Below are positions 7,665 to 15,739 of a stretch of DNA of 36,200 nt, one piece after another. Numbering within the stretch: the stretch's first letter is position 1; every line of letters starts with the position of its first letter. A program made the translations under genes and the position numbers. Where the stretch lies: the NCBI GenBank assembly GCA_944386965.1, contig CALXDE010000263.1, positions 1-36,200 of the forward strand, read 5' to 3'. This DNA is from an uncultured Oscillospiraceae bacterium (GTDB lineage: Bacteria; Bacillota_A; Clostridia; Oscillospirales; Oscillospiraceae). The notes under the pieces were generated by a model, which was not told the origin of the DNA, did not search any database, and worked only from the letters and a program-made list of their open reading frames with translations.

Positions 7665-8240
7665 TTATTCCTCAAATGCTTCAAATGCCTTTTCGATGTT
7701 TTCGTGGATAATCCGTTCCGTATAATCTTCCTGGCCCCCGTCACCCCATACCCTGGTGACAACGGCGTTTTCTTTAATATCGCTGTCCACGTCGTCTTCC
7801 GAATACTCAACGAGTGCCAGCGGCACTGCTTTGTCGTCCCGGCAGAGATCGATGTAAATTCCGGGGTGAGCCGGATCTGTGGATTTGTAAGCTGTTAATG
7901 TACCAAGCGGTGTCTTTGCTTCCATCTTAGGCACATCGTCAACTTTCGGAACTTCATCTTCCACGAAATACCAGGTGGTTGTCTTTGACAGCAGCATTTT
8001 CATGCAGAAGGAAAGAAACTGCTCCGTGGATATATTGTTCCTAACAGCAGATACGGAATGTGCCATGATATTCTTAGCTATGGTAAACAGCAGTTCATCA
8101 CTTACATATTCCTTTTCTTTTGTCATCTGAAGCAACGCCTCAAATTCCTTCCTTGAGCCCTGCAGGTACCACCCGTGCTCAAAGCAGAGTCGTTCAACAT
8201 CAAATGGCGATAAGGTTCTGTTGACTTTGTATTTGTACAT
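7665..8240 (-). CDS. Hypothetical protein (191 aa), paralogue of the gene at 1-448
   Basis: 191 residues starting MYKYKVNRTLSPFDVERLCF. The frame is open further upstream, but ATG 8240 has GGAAGGAGA at the right place and the extension would overlap the small gene at 8266-8439. Shared blocks with the protein at 1-448 are the GWY segment near residue 20, IAKNIMAHS near 50 and TPLGTLTAY...HPGIYIDL near 110-130. Function unknown; the two genes appear to descend from a duplication. Confidence 0.75.
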   Translation of the reverse strand: MYKYKVNRTLSPFDVERLCFEHGWYLQGSRKEFEALLQMTKEKEYVSDELLFTIAKNIMAHSVSAVRNNISTEQFLSFCMKMLLSKTTTWYFVEDEVPKVDDVPKMEAKTPLGTLTAYKSTDPAHPGIYIDLCRDDKAVPLALVEYSEDDVDSDIKENAVVTRVWGDGGQEDYTERIIHENIEKAFEAFEE

Positions 8241-8265
8241 AATTTTTCTCCTTCCAGATTTTTTA

Positions 8266-8439
8266 TTATTCGGCCTTGCTCGCAGCATACTGCCGGTACA
8301 GTTTTTCGGTTTCGAGAATGTTCCGGACCGGCTTTCCCAGCTCATCCAGAAATATCACGCCGTAATTGTAGAGGTGGCAGTGCGCCGTATCTCTTTCGCC
8401 GGGATTCCATCCGGCCTTGATTTGTTTTGTCGTCTGCAT
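8266..8439 (-). CDS. Small conserved hypothetical protein (57 aa)
   Basis: Starts ATG 8439 with AGGAGG 6 nt upstream and reads MQTTKQIKAGWNPGERDTAH, then CHLYNYGVIFLDELGKPVRN and a charged helical C terminus ending YAASKAE. It stops 25 nt before the start of the next gene, so the two are probably translated from one message. The protein is too short for a domain assignment. I do not recognise it. Confidence 0.65.
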   Translation of the reverse strand: MQTTKQIKAGWNPGERDTAHCHLYNYGVIFLDELGKPVRNILETEKLYRQYAASKAE

Positions 8440-8509
8440 TTTTTATCCTCCTTATGCTTTCGAAGCTGTAGTCCATTTTTTTTGCAGCCGTGGCCGCAAA
8501 TCTGCCTTT

Positions 8510-9217
8510 TTAGGCGGCATTCTCTTTTTCCAGCAGTTCCAGAAGGTGCGGCAGGTCATCCACGGTATATTCTGATAAAGAATCGATATGCTCATAAGAC
8601 ATATCGCAGCTTCCGATCAGGTTCCCGTTGGCTGCTACATACAGCATTTCTATTACCCCGTCATCCTCATCGATCCGCTCGCTTTCCGTCCAGTTCTTAA
8701 ATTCCACGTCTGTCAGGTTCTGGGCTCTGCCCTCTTTAACAAGTATCACCTTCCTGCCGTTCCACTCCTTATCATCACGATAAAAAGCCAAGCCGCGCAG
8801 GATGTGGTTTTCCGGGTTATCATAAAGCGGGTCATGGTAATCATCCAATGACAAAGCTACGCCGCACATATCCTTCTCTTCCATCTTCGGCCACCATTTA
8901 AGGAGCTCGATCGCCAGTTCTTCCTGGTTTTCTTTCCCGTTTGTGACAATATAAAAAGAATATGGCAGCTTTCCGAGTTCTTCAGCTTTTGTGAAAAAAT
9001 ATCTGATTGCTTCCAGGTTCAGGGAAGGTTCGCCGCCGGTGAATAGCACGCTGCCAATACTTTCCACCGAATCAAGTACTTTATCGATGATTTCTCTCGG
9101 CATATTCAGTGCTTGTGCATCTCCCCTCAGGCAATGGGCGCAGGACATGTTGCAGCGTCTGGTTACCTCCAGTATCAGCTCCTGGATCATAGGTTTTCTG
9201 TTATTTTCCATTTCCAT
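8510..9217 (-). CDS. Radical SAM enzyme
   Basis: 235 residues with the canonical radical SAM cluster motif CNMSCAHC at about residues 22-29, which binds a [4Fe-4S] cluster and S-adenosylmethionine. Further SAM-domain signs are LFTGGEPSLN (the GGE motif, about residue 58), IVTNG and the ALSLDDYHD strand. The chain ends soon after the barrel, and only one extra Cys (GSC) is seen there, so there is no full SPASM domain with auxiliary clusters. No peptide substrate gene is evident next to it. It is preceded by its own terminator-promoter pair (9259-9306), so it is expressed separately from the AAA+ fusion gene. Substrate unknown. Confidence 0.85.
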   Translation of the reverse strand: MEMENNRKPMIQELILEVTRRCNMSCAHCLRGDAQALNMPREIIDKVLDSVESIGSVLFTGGEPSLNLEAIRYFFTKAEELGKLPYSFYIVTNGKENQEELAIELLKWWPKMEEKDMCGVALSLDDYHDPLYDNPENHILRGLAFYRDDKEWNGRKVILVKEGRAQNLTDVEFKNWTESERIDEDDGVIEMLYVAANGNLIGSCDMSYEHIDSLSEYTVDDLPHLLELLEKENAA

Positions 9218-9258
9218 ATGCTTTTCTCCAATTCCTTATTTATTTTAAGTTTCATTGG

Positions 9259-9288
9259 AATTATGGAAGCAGATCCATAATAAAAGGC
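9259..9288 (-). promoter_or_regulatory. CATAATT-type promoter for the radical SAM gene
   Basis: CATAAT (minus strand, 9265-9260) followed by T, with GCCTTT exactly 17 nt upstream (9288-9283). It belongs to the repeated promoter family described in the findings. The -35-like hexamer overlaps the T-tract of the preceding terminator. Confidence 0.55.
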
Positions 9289-9306
9289 CGGAATGTTACT
9301 CCGGCC
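9282..9306 (-). terminator. Intrinsic terminator after the AAA+ fusion gene
   Basis: Perfect 7-bp stem TCCGGCC / GGCCGGA with a 7-nt loop, running into TTTTATTAT on the minus strand, 38 nt after the stop of the 9344-11674 gene. Confidence 0.8.
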
Positions 9307-9343
9307 TCCTGGATATATACATATATACGATTTTGTTGATTGC

Positions 9344-11674
9344 TTAACGGGAATTATCTTCTCCTGCGGAAAATATTTGTCCTTCATTTTCTTTGAGCAT
9401 TATTTTGTCTTTTCCTGTTTCAAACGCTTCATATGTTTTTCTGTCAAGTTCTTCCAGGATCCTGTTTTTAATTCCTCTTACACCAAGCCCTTCATTCATT
9501 TCTGACTTTATCATATCCATAAGGCTGTCCTCATCGATTTCCAAGCTGATCCCGTTCCGTGTAAGCATCTTCCTGTATTCCTCAATACAATTCCCTTCCA
9601 CTTCGAAAATAGCCCTCCGGATGTCGTCCGCCGACAGATCATCGGTAAATGCGACCGCATTAATTCGGCCGGCCAGCTCAGGCAGCATCCCTGTCTTTAC
9701 CAGTTCCTGCCGGATATTTTCCTGCACGGCTTCCCGGCTTGCTGCATTGAACCCGATCCCCGGCTTTCCCTTTTCTTTCCGGTATTCATACAGGTCCGTG
9801 AAGGCTCCTGTCAGGATAAACAGGTTATGGCCCGTATTGAAGGTTTCAGCAGCTTCTTGACGGCTTGTTGTTGAAACCGGAATCCCGTCCAGCATGCCAA
9901 GAATCGTCTGCTGGTCTTTTATGGAGTAATTTCTTCCGTTTACGTTCTTTGCCGCCCCTACGAACTTATCGAATTCGTCCAGGATTATGATTCCGAATTC
10001 AGCAGCCAGCTTCGATCCGGCGGATGGCTTTGATGCAGAAGATAATCTGGATGCGCTGGCGAAATGGAGCTGCCGGAAGATATCTGCCTTATCCATGCCG
10101 GCCCAGCCGTCCGCAGTTATCTGGGATGCATCGATTTTTACATATGGAAGCCCTGCGTATTCCGCTGCCATGGATGCGATCATCGTTTTCCCGGTACCGG
10201 TCGGCCCGATTAAAAGCAGTACACGGCCGTCATGTTTTGATTTCCTGTATTCTCCATCCTGCAGTGCGGCCTTCAGCTCTTCTGCCTGTTTAAAAATTGC
10301 CATGGCGACCATCTTTTTTGCCTCGTACTGTTTAATGATATGCAGATCCAGGTACTTTTTTATTTTCGTTGGGTACAGCCGGTTTGACTTGGTTCCGGTT
10401 GATGCAGCCCTCTGTCCTTCCATGCTGTTTCCCGGTACGGAGCCGGCACCGTTCCTTATATCCCAGGTTTTGAAGTTTCCGCTGCGTTCGGTAGAGACCG
10501 TTCCTTCCATGGTATTCCAGGCGCCGGCATATTTCACCCCTGCTCCACTTTCCTGTGCATGGAATGTATTTTGCGTACTGCCTGTTCTATCCGCTGAATT
10601 TTTCTGTCCGGCGGTATATCCGGCCCCGGTATCATTCCCTGATGCGCCATATCCGGTTCTGGATTCTGTTTTTCCGCCATTCGGCATGCGGCCGTCTGTT
10701 TCTTGGCGGTCTGCTCCGTCTGCCACATCTTTTCCGCCCCCGGTTCTGCCGGCCCTTTTACGTTCAAAACCATCGATCCCGTTAATGTAGCGCGCGACAT
10801 CAAGGGCTGTCCTGCGGTATGACGGCTGGTAATATCTGCCTCTGAAAGCAGGCCTGTCCTGTACAGCCCCTGAAGAAAACCGGTCCGTTTCCGATGGGAT
10901 CCATAAAGCATTCTCATGCCGGCGTCCATCGCTGCGGGAAGGGAGCCCGCCAAGCTGTATATAGAGAAGCTGATAATACGGCTCCAGTTCCTCCGTATTG
11001 TTCTCTTTTACAAATACTGCCTTTTTGTTTTTTCCAAGCCCTGGCATCTCCCAGTCTGTTTTTGACAGGATCAGGCTGTTTTCCGGGTCAGCGATCGTAT
11101 GAAGGCGCATGAGTAGATCTTCAATGGCATTATTCCGGTAAAGGCTGTTACGGATACTTTCGTAAAAACAAAGGTCTTGCGCGTTCGGCTCATGAATGCG
11201 CACAATACGGTAAAGCGTATCCAGGGACGTGAACCCGTCCGCCCAAATATTTAAGTTTTTCCCTTGAGAATTGTTGCCTCGCAGGATGGAATACACATTA
11301 GGCAGGGCTCCGTCCGGAAGCGTGGTGACGCGGAACAACAGGGCGGAAAGCAGCAGTTTCAGAATCTCATCGTTTTTCCGATTCTCCTCCCGGCATGGCA
11401 GGCTGTCAATCAGGATATCGGCTGCCGCCTGCGCATAACGCATTTCCCCGCCTACCCATTCAATGATATTGCAGCAATGGGAATGGTATGGCATCATCAG
11501 ATCGATATAAACAATATCATACCCCATCCGTTCCAGTTCATCACCCATTCTGTTTATGTATTGGCTCCCGTCTTCAAATACCGCAAAGCTCCTGCCGTAT
11601 TCCACATATCTGGCGGCATCAGCTATAACCGAGTCTTCCTTCTTTCCAAATATTGCCTTAAACATATCTCTCAT
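9344..11674 (-). CDS. Fusion: VirD4/TraG-like coupling-protein fragment + ClpX-like AAA+ unfoldase
   Basis: 776 residues. Residues 1-245 match the middle of TraG/VirD4 coupling proteins: LERMGYDIVYIDLMMPYHSH followed by CCN (compare GY.V...L....HSHCYN in that family), then LLLSALLF, then LYIQL. The first Walker A part of a coupling protein is missing. Residues 246-430 are a Gly/Ser/Thr/Arg-rich linker. Residues 438-760 are ClpX-like: YLDLHIIKQYEAKKM, Walker A GPTGTGKT (490-497), pore loop GWAG (523-526; ClpX has GYVG), Walker B IIILDEFDK (562-570), arginine at AGR (670), sensor-2 GVRG (about 731). The tripeptide IGF (640-642) lies where ClpX uses it to dock on ClpP. The ClpX zinc domain and RKH loop are absent. 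It may therefore deliver element-specific proteins to host ClpP; that is inference. Confidence 0.85.
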   Translation of the reverse strand: MRDMFKAIFGKKEDSVIADAARYVEYGRSFAVFEDGSQYINRMGDELERMGYDIVYIDLMMPYHSHCCNIIEWVGGEMRYAQAAADILIDSLPCREENRKNDEILKLLLSALLFRVTTLPDGALPNVYSILRGNNSQGKNLNIWADGFTSLDTLYRIVRIHEPNAQDLCFYESIRNSLYRNNAIEDLLMRLHTIADPENSLILSKTDWEMPGLGKNKKAVFVKENNTEELEPYYQLLYIQLGGLPSRSDGRRHENALWIPSETDRFSSGAVQDRPAFRGRYYQPSYRRTALDVARYINGIDGFERKRAGRTGGGKDVADGADRQETDGRMPNGGKTESRTGYGASGNDTGAGYTAGQKNSADRTGSTQNTFHAQESGAGVKYAGAWNTMEGTVSTERSGNFKTWDIRNGAGSVPGNSMEGQRAASTGTKSNRLYPTKIKKYLDLHIIKQYEAKKMVAMAIFKQAEELKAALQDGEYRKSKHDGRVLLLIGPTGTGKTMIASMAAEYAGLPYVKIDASQITADGWAGMDKADIFRQLHFASASRLSSASKPSAGSKLAAEFGIIILDEFDKFVGAAKNVNGRNYSIKDQQTILGMLDGIPVSTTSRQEAAETFNTGHNLFILTGAFTDLYEYRKEKGKPGIGFNAASREAVQENIRQELVKTGMLPELAGRINAVAFTDDLSADDIRRAIFEVEGNCIEEYRKMLTRNGISLEIDEDSLMDMIKSEMNEGLGVRGIKNRILEELDRKTYEAFETGKDKIMLKENEGQIFSAGEDNSR

Positions 11675-11704
11675 CTCCTGCTCTTTTTTTTTCTGTCGCA
11701 GCTT

Positions 11705-11734
11705 AATTATGGGTGAGAAACACGTTTTATCGGC
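11705..11734 (-). promoter_or_regulatory. CATAATT-type promoter for the T4CP-ClpX fusion
   Basis: CATAATT (minus strand, 11711-11705) with GCCGAT 17 nt upstream (11734-11729), 31 nt before ATG 11674. Confidence 0.5.
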
Positions 11735-11924
11735 ATTCCGGCACGGGGATGCAGCCTCAGTCAGTGCCTGGTGACCGGGCGGTATGTATGTTGCAGGCCC
11801 GGCAGATTCATGTCATGTTATGCCGTTGCACCGGCCGGGATTACTGTATAGGGACGGAGATGGATGGCGGTAACGCACAGGACCGTCTATGTCAGGTTTC
11901 GGGAGGGATAAAGGCTACAGCTAT

Positions 11925-11953
11925 GCCGGCTATCTGACAGAAAGTATTATAAT
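11925..11953 (+). promoter_or_regulatory. Promoter of the same spacing type for the coiled-coil gene
   Basis: TATAAT at 11948-11953 with GCCGGC at 11925-11930, 17 nt apart, and no TTGACA-like box. The GC-rich -35-like hexamer at this spacing is like the CATAATT promoters. The start codon is 85 nt downstream. Confidence 0.45.
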
Positions 11954-12038
11954 GGATACGCAGATGTGGTGGTTTTGGGATATGCATCCCCATACTTTTC
12001 TTGAAACATTACAGGAATACGAGAAAGGGGATTTAGTT

Positions 12039-12641
12039 ATGATCGCAACCAAAGATGAAGAAAGAAAAGTTCTGGAGCAGATACGGCGTCTCATCGACGG
12101 TATCAGCGGAACGGATAGTTATATCGGCGCCGCTCTCGAAGGATGCCTCGAAATTGCGGAGGAGAATATCCGGAATGATTGGCTCTGCAGTATGAAGCAG
12201 AAATTTGAGGCTGCCGAGAAAAATGTGGAGTATTACAAGGATCTGGCTGAAAAGTTTTCTGAGGAGGTTGATGAGCTGAGGAAGGAAAACAAAGAGCTGG
12301 AGCAAAAACTCGACAAGTTATATGAGTGGAAGGATTTTACCAAAGACGGTAATCTCCCGCAGGAGGATTACGATGCCCTGTTTAACGACCCGGATATTAG
12401 AGTCCTTACGAATGAGCAGGCAAAAGAGATCGTGTACAGGGAGTTCGGATTTATGAAAGAGTGCGTGGAAATCGTCCGCAGCGTCCCGACATACCAGATC
12501 AACCGGTTCAGGCAGCTTCGCCAGGCCGGAACGAAAGACCGCCGGCCGTTGTATTCCTCCACGGATATGAATTATATCCGGTTCAACTGCTGCGGGATGC
12601 AGTACGAGCTGTATAACGGCGACCTCTCATTCTACAAGTAA
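12039..12641 (+). CDS. Coiled-coil hypothetical protein (200 aa)
   Basis: I choose ATG 12039 (MIATKDEERKVLEQIRRLID) because GAAAGGGG lies 8 nt upstream; the frame is open for 50 codons more without a good ribosome site. Residues about 45-105 form a strong heptad coiled coil (EAAEKNVEYYKDLAEKFSEE, then DELRKENKELEQKLDKLYEW). The C-terminal domain contains KECVEIVRSVPTYQINRFRQ and a final FNCCGMQYELYNGD. The family is not recognised. It is transcribed away from the AAA+ gene and is followed by a strong terminator. Confidence 0.75.
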   Translation: MIATKDEERKVLEQIRRLIDGISGTDSYIGAALEGCLEIAEENIRNDWLCSMKQKFEAAEKNVEYYKDLAEKFSEEVDELRKENKELEQKLDKLYEWKDFTKDGNLPQEDYDALFNDPDIRVLTNEQAKEIVYREFGFMKECVEIVRSVPTYQINRFRQLRQAGTKDRRPLYSSTDMNYIRFNCCGMQYELYNGDLSFYK

Positions 12642-12659
12642 TTTAGGAATTTGCGCTGT

Positions 12660-12690
12660 CTAATCTTCGGTAATTCAATTACCGAGTAGT
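12660..12690 (+). repeat. Palindromic repeat, copy 1
   Basis: CTAATCTTCGG, then a hairpin TTCGGTAATT / AATTACCGAG, then TAGT. A related copy with compensating changes lies at 29526-29556, next to the tRNA array. It follows the stop of the coiled-coil gene by 19 nt and lacks a U-run, so it is not the terminator. Confidence 0.5.
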
Positions 12691-12727
12691 TCACTCATTC
12701 ATCTGAAATTTTTTAAATCCTTAATGA

Positions 12728-12774
12728 GCTGTCGCATCAGTGATTAAAAATCATCGATGCGGCAGCATCTTTTT
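12728..12774 (+). terminator. Intrinsic terminator after the coiled-coil gene
   Basis: Arms GCTGTCGCATC (12728-12738) and GATGCGGCAGC (12756-12766) with one wobble, followed by ATCTTTTTG. It is 87 nt after the stop codon. Confidence 0.8.
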
Positions 12775-12816
12775 GTCATTTTTAAGCCAAAATATTCTCT
12801 TCTTTCATTCTGTTTC

Positions 12817-13002
12817 TTAATTCGACATTCCAAACGCTACATCGAATATCTCTTTGTACCATTGCCCATGGTCTGCATAGTAGCGCTCAGCGGAAGATAA
12901 ATTCTCAAAATAATATCTACGGCTTTTTCCGTCTACAATTTGATCATGGAAGATACATCCGGTATCGAAGAATTTAGGTCGGGTTGTTTTTACAGCTTTC
13001 AT
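12817..13002 (-). CDS. Small hypothetical protein (61 aa)
   Basis: Starts ATG 13002 (MKAVKTTRPKFFDTGCIFHD) with TGAGGAGG upstream; an ATG five codons earlier overlaps that site. 61 residues, basic N terminus, ends EIFDVAFGMSN. A TATAAT box (13036-13041, minus strand) is 34 nt upstream. Not recognised. Confidence 0.6.
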   Translation of the reverse strand: MKAVKTTRPKFFDTGCIFHDQIVDGKSRRYYFENLSSAERYYADHGQWYKEIFDVAFGMSN

Positions 13003-13093
13003 AAAGTACCTCCTCATTGATTGGTATACGTTTTAATTATATCATTAATTTATTTGCCTGGATGTATCTTTTATGTTACATTTACTCTGGCGC

Positions 13094-13291
13094 TTAGGTA
13101 TAATGGTTCAGGAAATATAGCAAAAGCACAGGGATATGCAGTAGCGGGCTTTCACGGAGGTGTCTCCTTACCCGGTAAAAAATCTCGTCGGCAGAGTGGC
13201 GTGTATCAGGCAGGTTTGCGGCATGATCCGCTTCATCCAGTGCCAGTCCCACATCATTTGTCGGTTCTTCGCATTGCTCAAAATTCTCCAC
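13094..13291 (-). CDS. Possible antitoxin-like small protein, perhaps degraded (65 aa)
   Basis: GTG-started frame MENFEQCEEPTNDVGLALDE, then ADHAANLPDTRHSADEIFYR and VRRHL. The pattern ALDEAD..A..TR(H/Y)S.DE(I/V)F..(V/L)R is typical of short antitoxin-like proteins of type II toxin-antitoxin pairs. No toxin gene is next to it, the ribosome site is weak, and the last 20 residues are unusually hydrophobic, so the true 3' end may have been lost by a frameshift. A relic is as likely as a live gene. Confidence 0.35.
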   Translation of the reverse strand: MENFEQCEEPTNDVGLALDEADHAANLPDTRHSADEIFYRVRRHLRESPLLHIPVLLLYFLNHYT

Positions 13292-13358
13292 TCAAAATCC
13301 ACTCACTATTTCACATGAGTTTATGAAATTACGGAGGATTTATAACAAAATTCATTCA

Positions 13359-14050
13359 ATATAGTGCATTGTTTTAATATCTTGTGGTATTTTTCAATTC
13401 ACATATATGCATGGTTATTTTTATCATCTGGATATATTTCCATGCCATATAGTGCAAGGATTTTTGAGAGAATGAACATTAATAGCTGCTTGTATGGCCG
13501 AAGGCAGCCGGATCCAGACTGTAAATCGTGACATTTCCATGCATAAAAGTGCCAATAATTATTTTATTTTTGCGCAATATAGTGCATGGTTTTGTGGCTC
13601 GTATACGATTTCTCCCTCATTTCTATGCATATATTTGCCAGTATTTTAATTTTCCCTGCAAAAATTCCTCGCTATATAGTGACATGATTTTGACAGAGGA
13701 AAGCCTTGGCAGACGGGGAGAATGAATTAAAACCATTCGATATAGTGCATGATTTTCATAATTTCGGCTTGCTTTCAGCTGTTTTCTCGGCATTTCCATG
13801 CTATATAGTGCAAAGTTTTTACTGCCTGATTGGGGATGGCCGGCGACCTCTGTTCATTTTCTCCTCTTTTTCCACTCATATATATGCCATGCAATAATCA
13901 ATACAATAATGAAAGTGCTTTGCATGTGGTATTTCTTCCCGTCGGGTATGCGTCCGTATTTTATCCGATATTGCTCTATTTTAGGCGGATTCCGGGTGTG
14001 AATTGTCATTTGAATGCGGTACATCTCATATTTCCATGCTATACAGTGCG
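13359..14050 (+). repeat. Dispersed iteron-like repeats, core ATATAGTGCA
   Basis: Near-exact cores at 13359, 13447, 13577, 13674 (with one extra base), 13740, 13803 and 14041 (two changes), all on the plus strand. Several are preceded by CCATGC and followed by a T-run (AAGGATTTTT, ATGGTTTTG, ATGATTTT). Weaker relatives with CATATATGC are interspersed near 13402, 13629 and 13877. Spacing is irregular, 60-240 nt. The units are too short and too irregular for a CRISPR array. Confidence 0.55.
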
Positions 14051-14341
14051 AGGAATTTTCTTTTTATTTCGGAGAGTGTGGATGAATTGGCGGCCGGTTG
14101 CGTTGCGGAGCAGATGAGTGGTTGATACTGATGAATGCCCCGGCTCAGGCATTTCTCATATTTGTTTTCTGTGATGCAGCTTATATGACAAGGCCTGATT
14201 GGCGGGTGAAATGGTAGATGATGGGATGATGGTGTGAGGTGCAACAGTGGAAATGGTACGGTGTGGTGCAGTGCGGTGGCGTATAGTGTGATGTAATATC
14301 AGTAAGGCTAATGCATACGGGATAGAAATTTTCTTTATCCA

Positions 14342-14430
14342 CTCCTTATTTGCTCCTGTTTTATAAGGGCAGTGTTTAGAAAAAAGATGGGTGATATTTT
14401 AAATTTGCTCCTTATTTGCTCTTGTTTTTA
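14342..14430 (+). repeat. Two-copy direct repeat
   Basis: CTCCTTATTTGCTCCTGTTT at 14342 and CTCCTTATTTGCTCTTGTTT at 14408, one mismatch in 20 nt, start-to-start 66 nt. It lies in the gene-free AT-rich region after the ATATAGTGCA repeats. Confidence 0.55.
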
Positions 14431-14986
14431 TTGATTTTTTATTCATTTACATTTTTTTTGCATACGCTTTATGCTTTTGTGGTTTTGAATTTTGCGTGAT
14501 GATTCCGTTTTGGGCTGCTTTTTCACCGTTATTTAGCTATTGGATACAGGCAATTTTTGACTTTGCATGATGGTATTGCTATTATAAGTGGTTTTGGTGA
14601 GGGTATTGGTCAGTGGAAAGGAAGGTTGTGAACGGTAAGGGTAAAAAACTAACTGAGAATGATATAAGGAATTATGGAATTAAAGAAAGGATAATTTTTC
14701 TATAGCTTTTCATATTAATTTTCAGTTTTCTAACTCATTAGGAATTTTTAATTCCTATAGATATTAGAAATTGTTAAAAGCCAATTTACTGAAGCGATAT
14801 GGTTTTAAGCAATTTGCAAAATGCGTTGAAATTGTGAGATATAATACCATACACTATATTTTTTCTGCAGCAGTTCTACTGCATGCGGATTTAATTTTTA
14901 AACTGCCAACCCCTGGTTTGCGTCGGGCGGGTGTCTTCTAGCCTAAGAAACAGCAAATAAATCATCTGGTTTTATCTGGCGACATG

Positions 14987-15019
14987 AAATTGTTGAAAAA
15001 CGCTTATCCGTGACAATTT
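14987..15019 (+). promoter_or_regulatory. TTATCCG hairpin motif, site 1
   Basis: AAAAACGCTTATCCGTG (14996-15012) lies between perfect 7-nt inverted arms AAATTGT and ACAATTT. It is 144 nt before ATG 15163 and oriented like the other four sites relative to the downstream gene. A TTGAAA box at 14993 and TTTAAT at 15017 would place the core in a promoter spacer. Confidence 0.5.
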
Positions 15020-15162
15020 AATTCATATAAGGTAGTTTCACTCTGCTAAGATAGTATTATCTTAATAGTAAGGGGTATAACAACAATCCATATTACTAAG
15101 TGCTGAGCTACTATTTTTTTCAGTTGGCCGTTTACCTGTCATTTAGATTGGAAGGTGATGAA

Positions 15163-15738
15163 ATGATACTATATGATATAAGTCAGGTAGACTGGAATTC
15201 GGAAGATGCTTTTCGGTACATTATGATAACAACAACTTTTCCATTTCATGCAAAAGCACTGATACGCTCTGTTTATAAATGCTACCCTGTCGGAACGCTG
15301 TCGCGTGTAGCTTCCGCGTTGGATTCTGAGATATTGCAATTTCAACGCAAATCCAGAAAAATACTTTCTGTCTCATGGGACTTGCCTGAATCCGTCTTTA
15401 TAAGTTCGGAAATTTTATATTCTTCCTTTGATGAGGTAATCCTTTCTGCATGTGTGAGTGAAAAAATAAAGTTATGGAAATTAGCATTCAGCACATCCTA
15501 TAATCAATTTTACAATTCATCTGCAGCATCTATTCGTGTAAAATCGAACGAAAACAAAAAGCTGTTTTTAATTATTTCGGAGAAAGACCGTTTGCAAATT
15601 GGTGAAAATTTATCTGATTATATGGAAGACTTTTCGACATGGATTGAAAATTATATCCAAACAGAAAATATGTATATCAAAAAGCTATATATCAGGTTTG
15701 ACACGTTGTTGAAACTGTTAAATCGCCAGAATGAATGA
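15163..15738 (+). CDS. Hypothetical protein (191 aa)
   Basis: The start ATG 15163 (MILYDISQVDWNSEDAFRYI) has GGAAGG 10 nt upstream; the frame is open to a GTG at 15100 without a ribosome site. 191 residues, mixed alpha/beta, no membrane segment, no recognised motif. It is AT-rich compared with its neighbours and stands alone on the plus strand between the gene-free region and the SSB gene, with which it shares a bidirectional terminator. It could be the gene controlled from the repeat region. Confidence 0.7.
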   Translation: MILYDISQVDWNSEDAFRYIMITTTFPFHAKALIRSVYKCYPVGTLSRVASALDSEILQFQRKSRKILSVSWDLPESVFISSEILYSSFDEVILSACVSEKIKLWKLAFSTSYNQFYNSSAASIRVKSNENKKLFLIISEKDRLQIGENLSDYMEDFSTWIENYIQTENMYIKKLYIRFDTLLKLLNRQNE

Positions 15739-15739
15739 T

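Larger units (their letters stand above)
11675..12038. other. Divergent intergenic region between the AAA+ fusion and the coiled-coil gene
   Basis: 364 nt without a convincing gene. It carries two outward promoters of the element-specific type: one at 11705-11734 for the minus-strand AAA+ gene and one at 11925-11953 for the plus-strand gene. The 190 nt between them are GC-rich and hold short G/C palindromes (around GCACCGGCCGGG, 11827-11842), with no tRNA or clear RNA fold. Confidence 0.5.
13292..15162. other. 1.9-kb AT-rich gene-free region
   Basis: No frame here has a ribosome site, sensible composition or a recognisable product; the reported frames are short and overlap repeats. It contains the dispersed ATATAGTGCA repeats (13359-14050), a 23-nt direct repeat (14342 and 14408), an isolated CATAATT box on the minus strand (14676-14670) and, at its right end, one copy of the TTATCCG hairpin motif. 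A replication origin, an oriT, a long non-coding RNA or a decayed gene are all possible. Confidence 0.5.

Noticed and set aside
9987..10790. A 267-codon plus-strand frame
   Set aside because: It is antisense to the clear AAA+ domain and linker of the fusion gene; Ser/Pro-rich composition reflects the Gly/Arg-rich opposite strand.
13359..14050. A CRISPR array
   Set aside because: The repeated core is only about 10-20 nt, variable, and spaced at irregular 60-240 nt. No cas gene is near.
14840..14950. A known oriT nick site near the GC-rich patch CGTCGGGCGGG
   Set aside because: No match to a nick sequence I know and no relaxase gene in the window.
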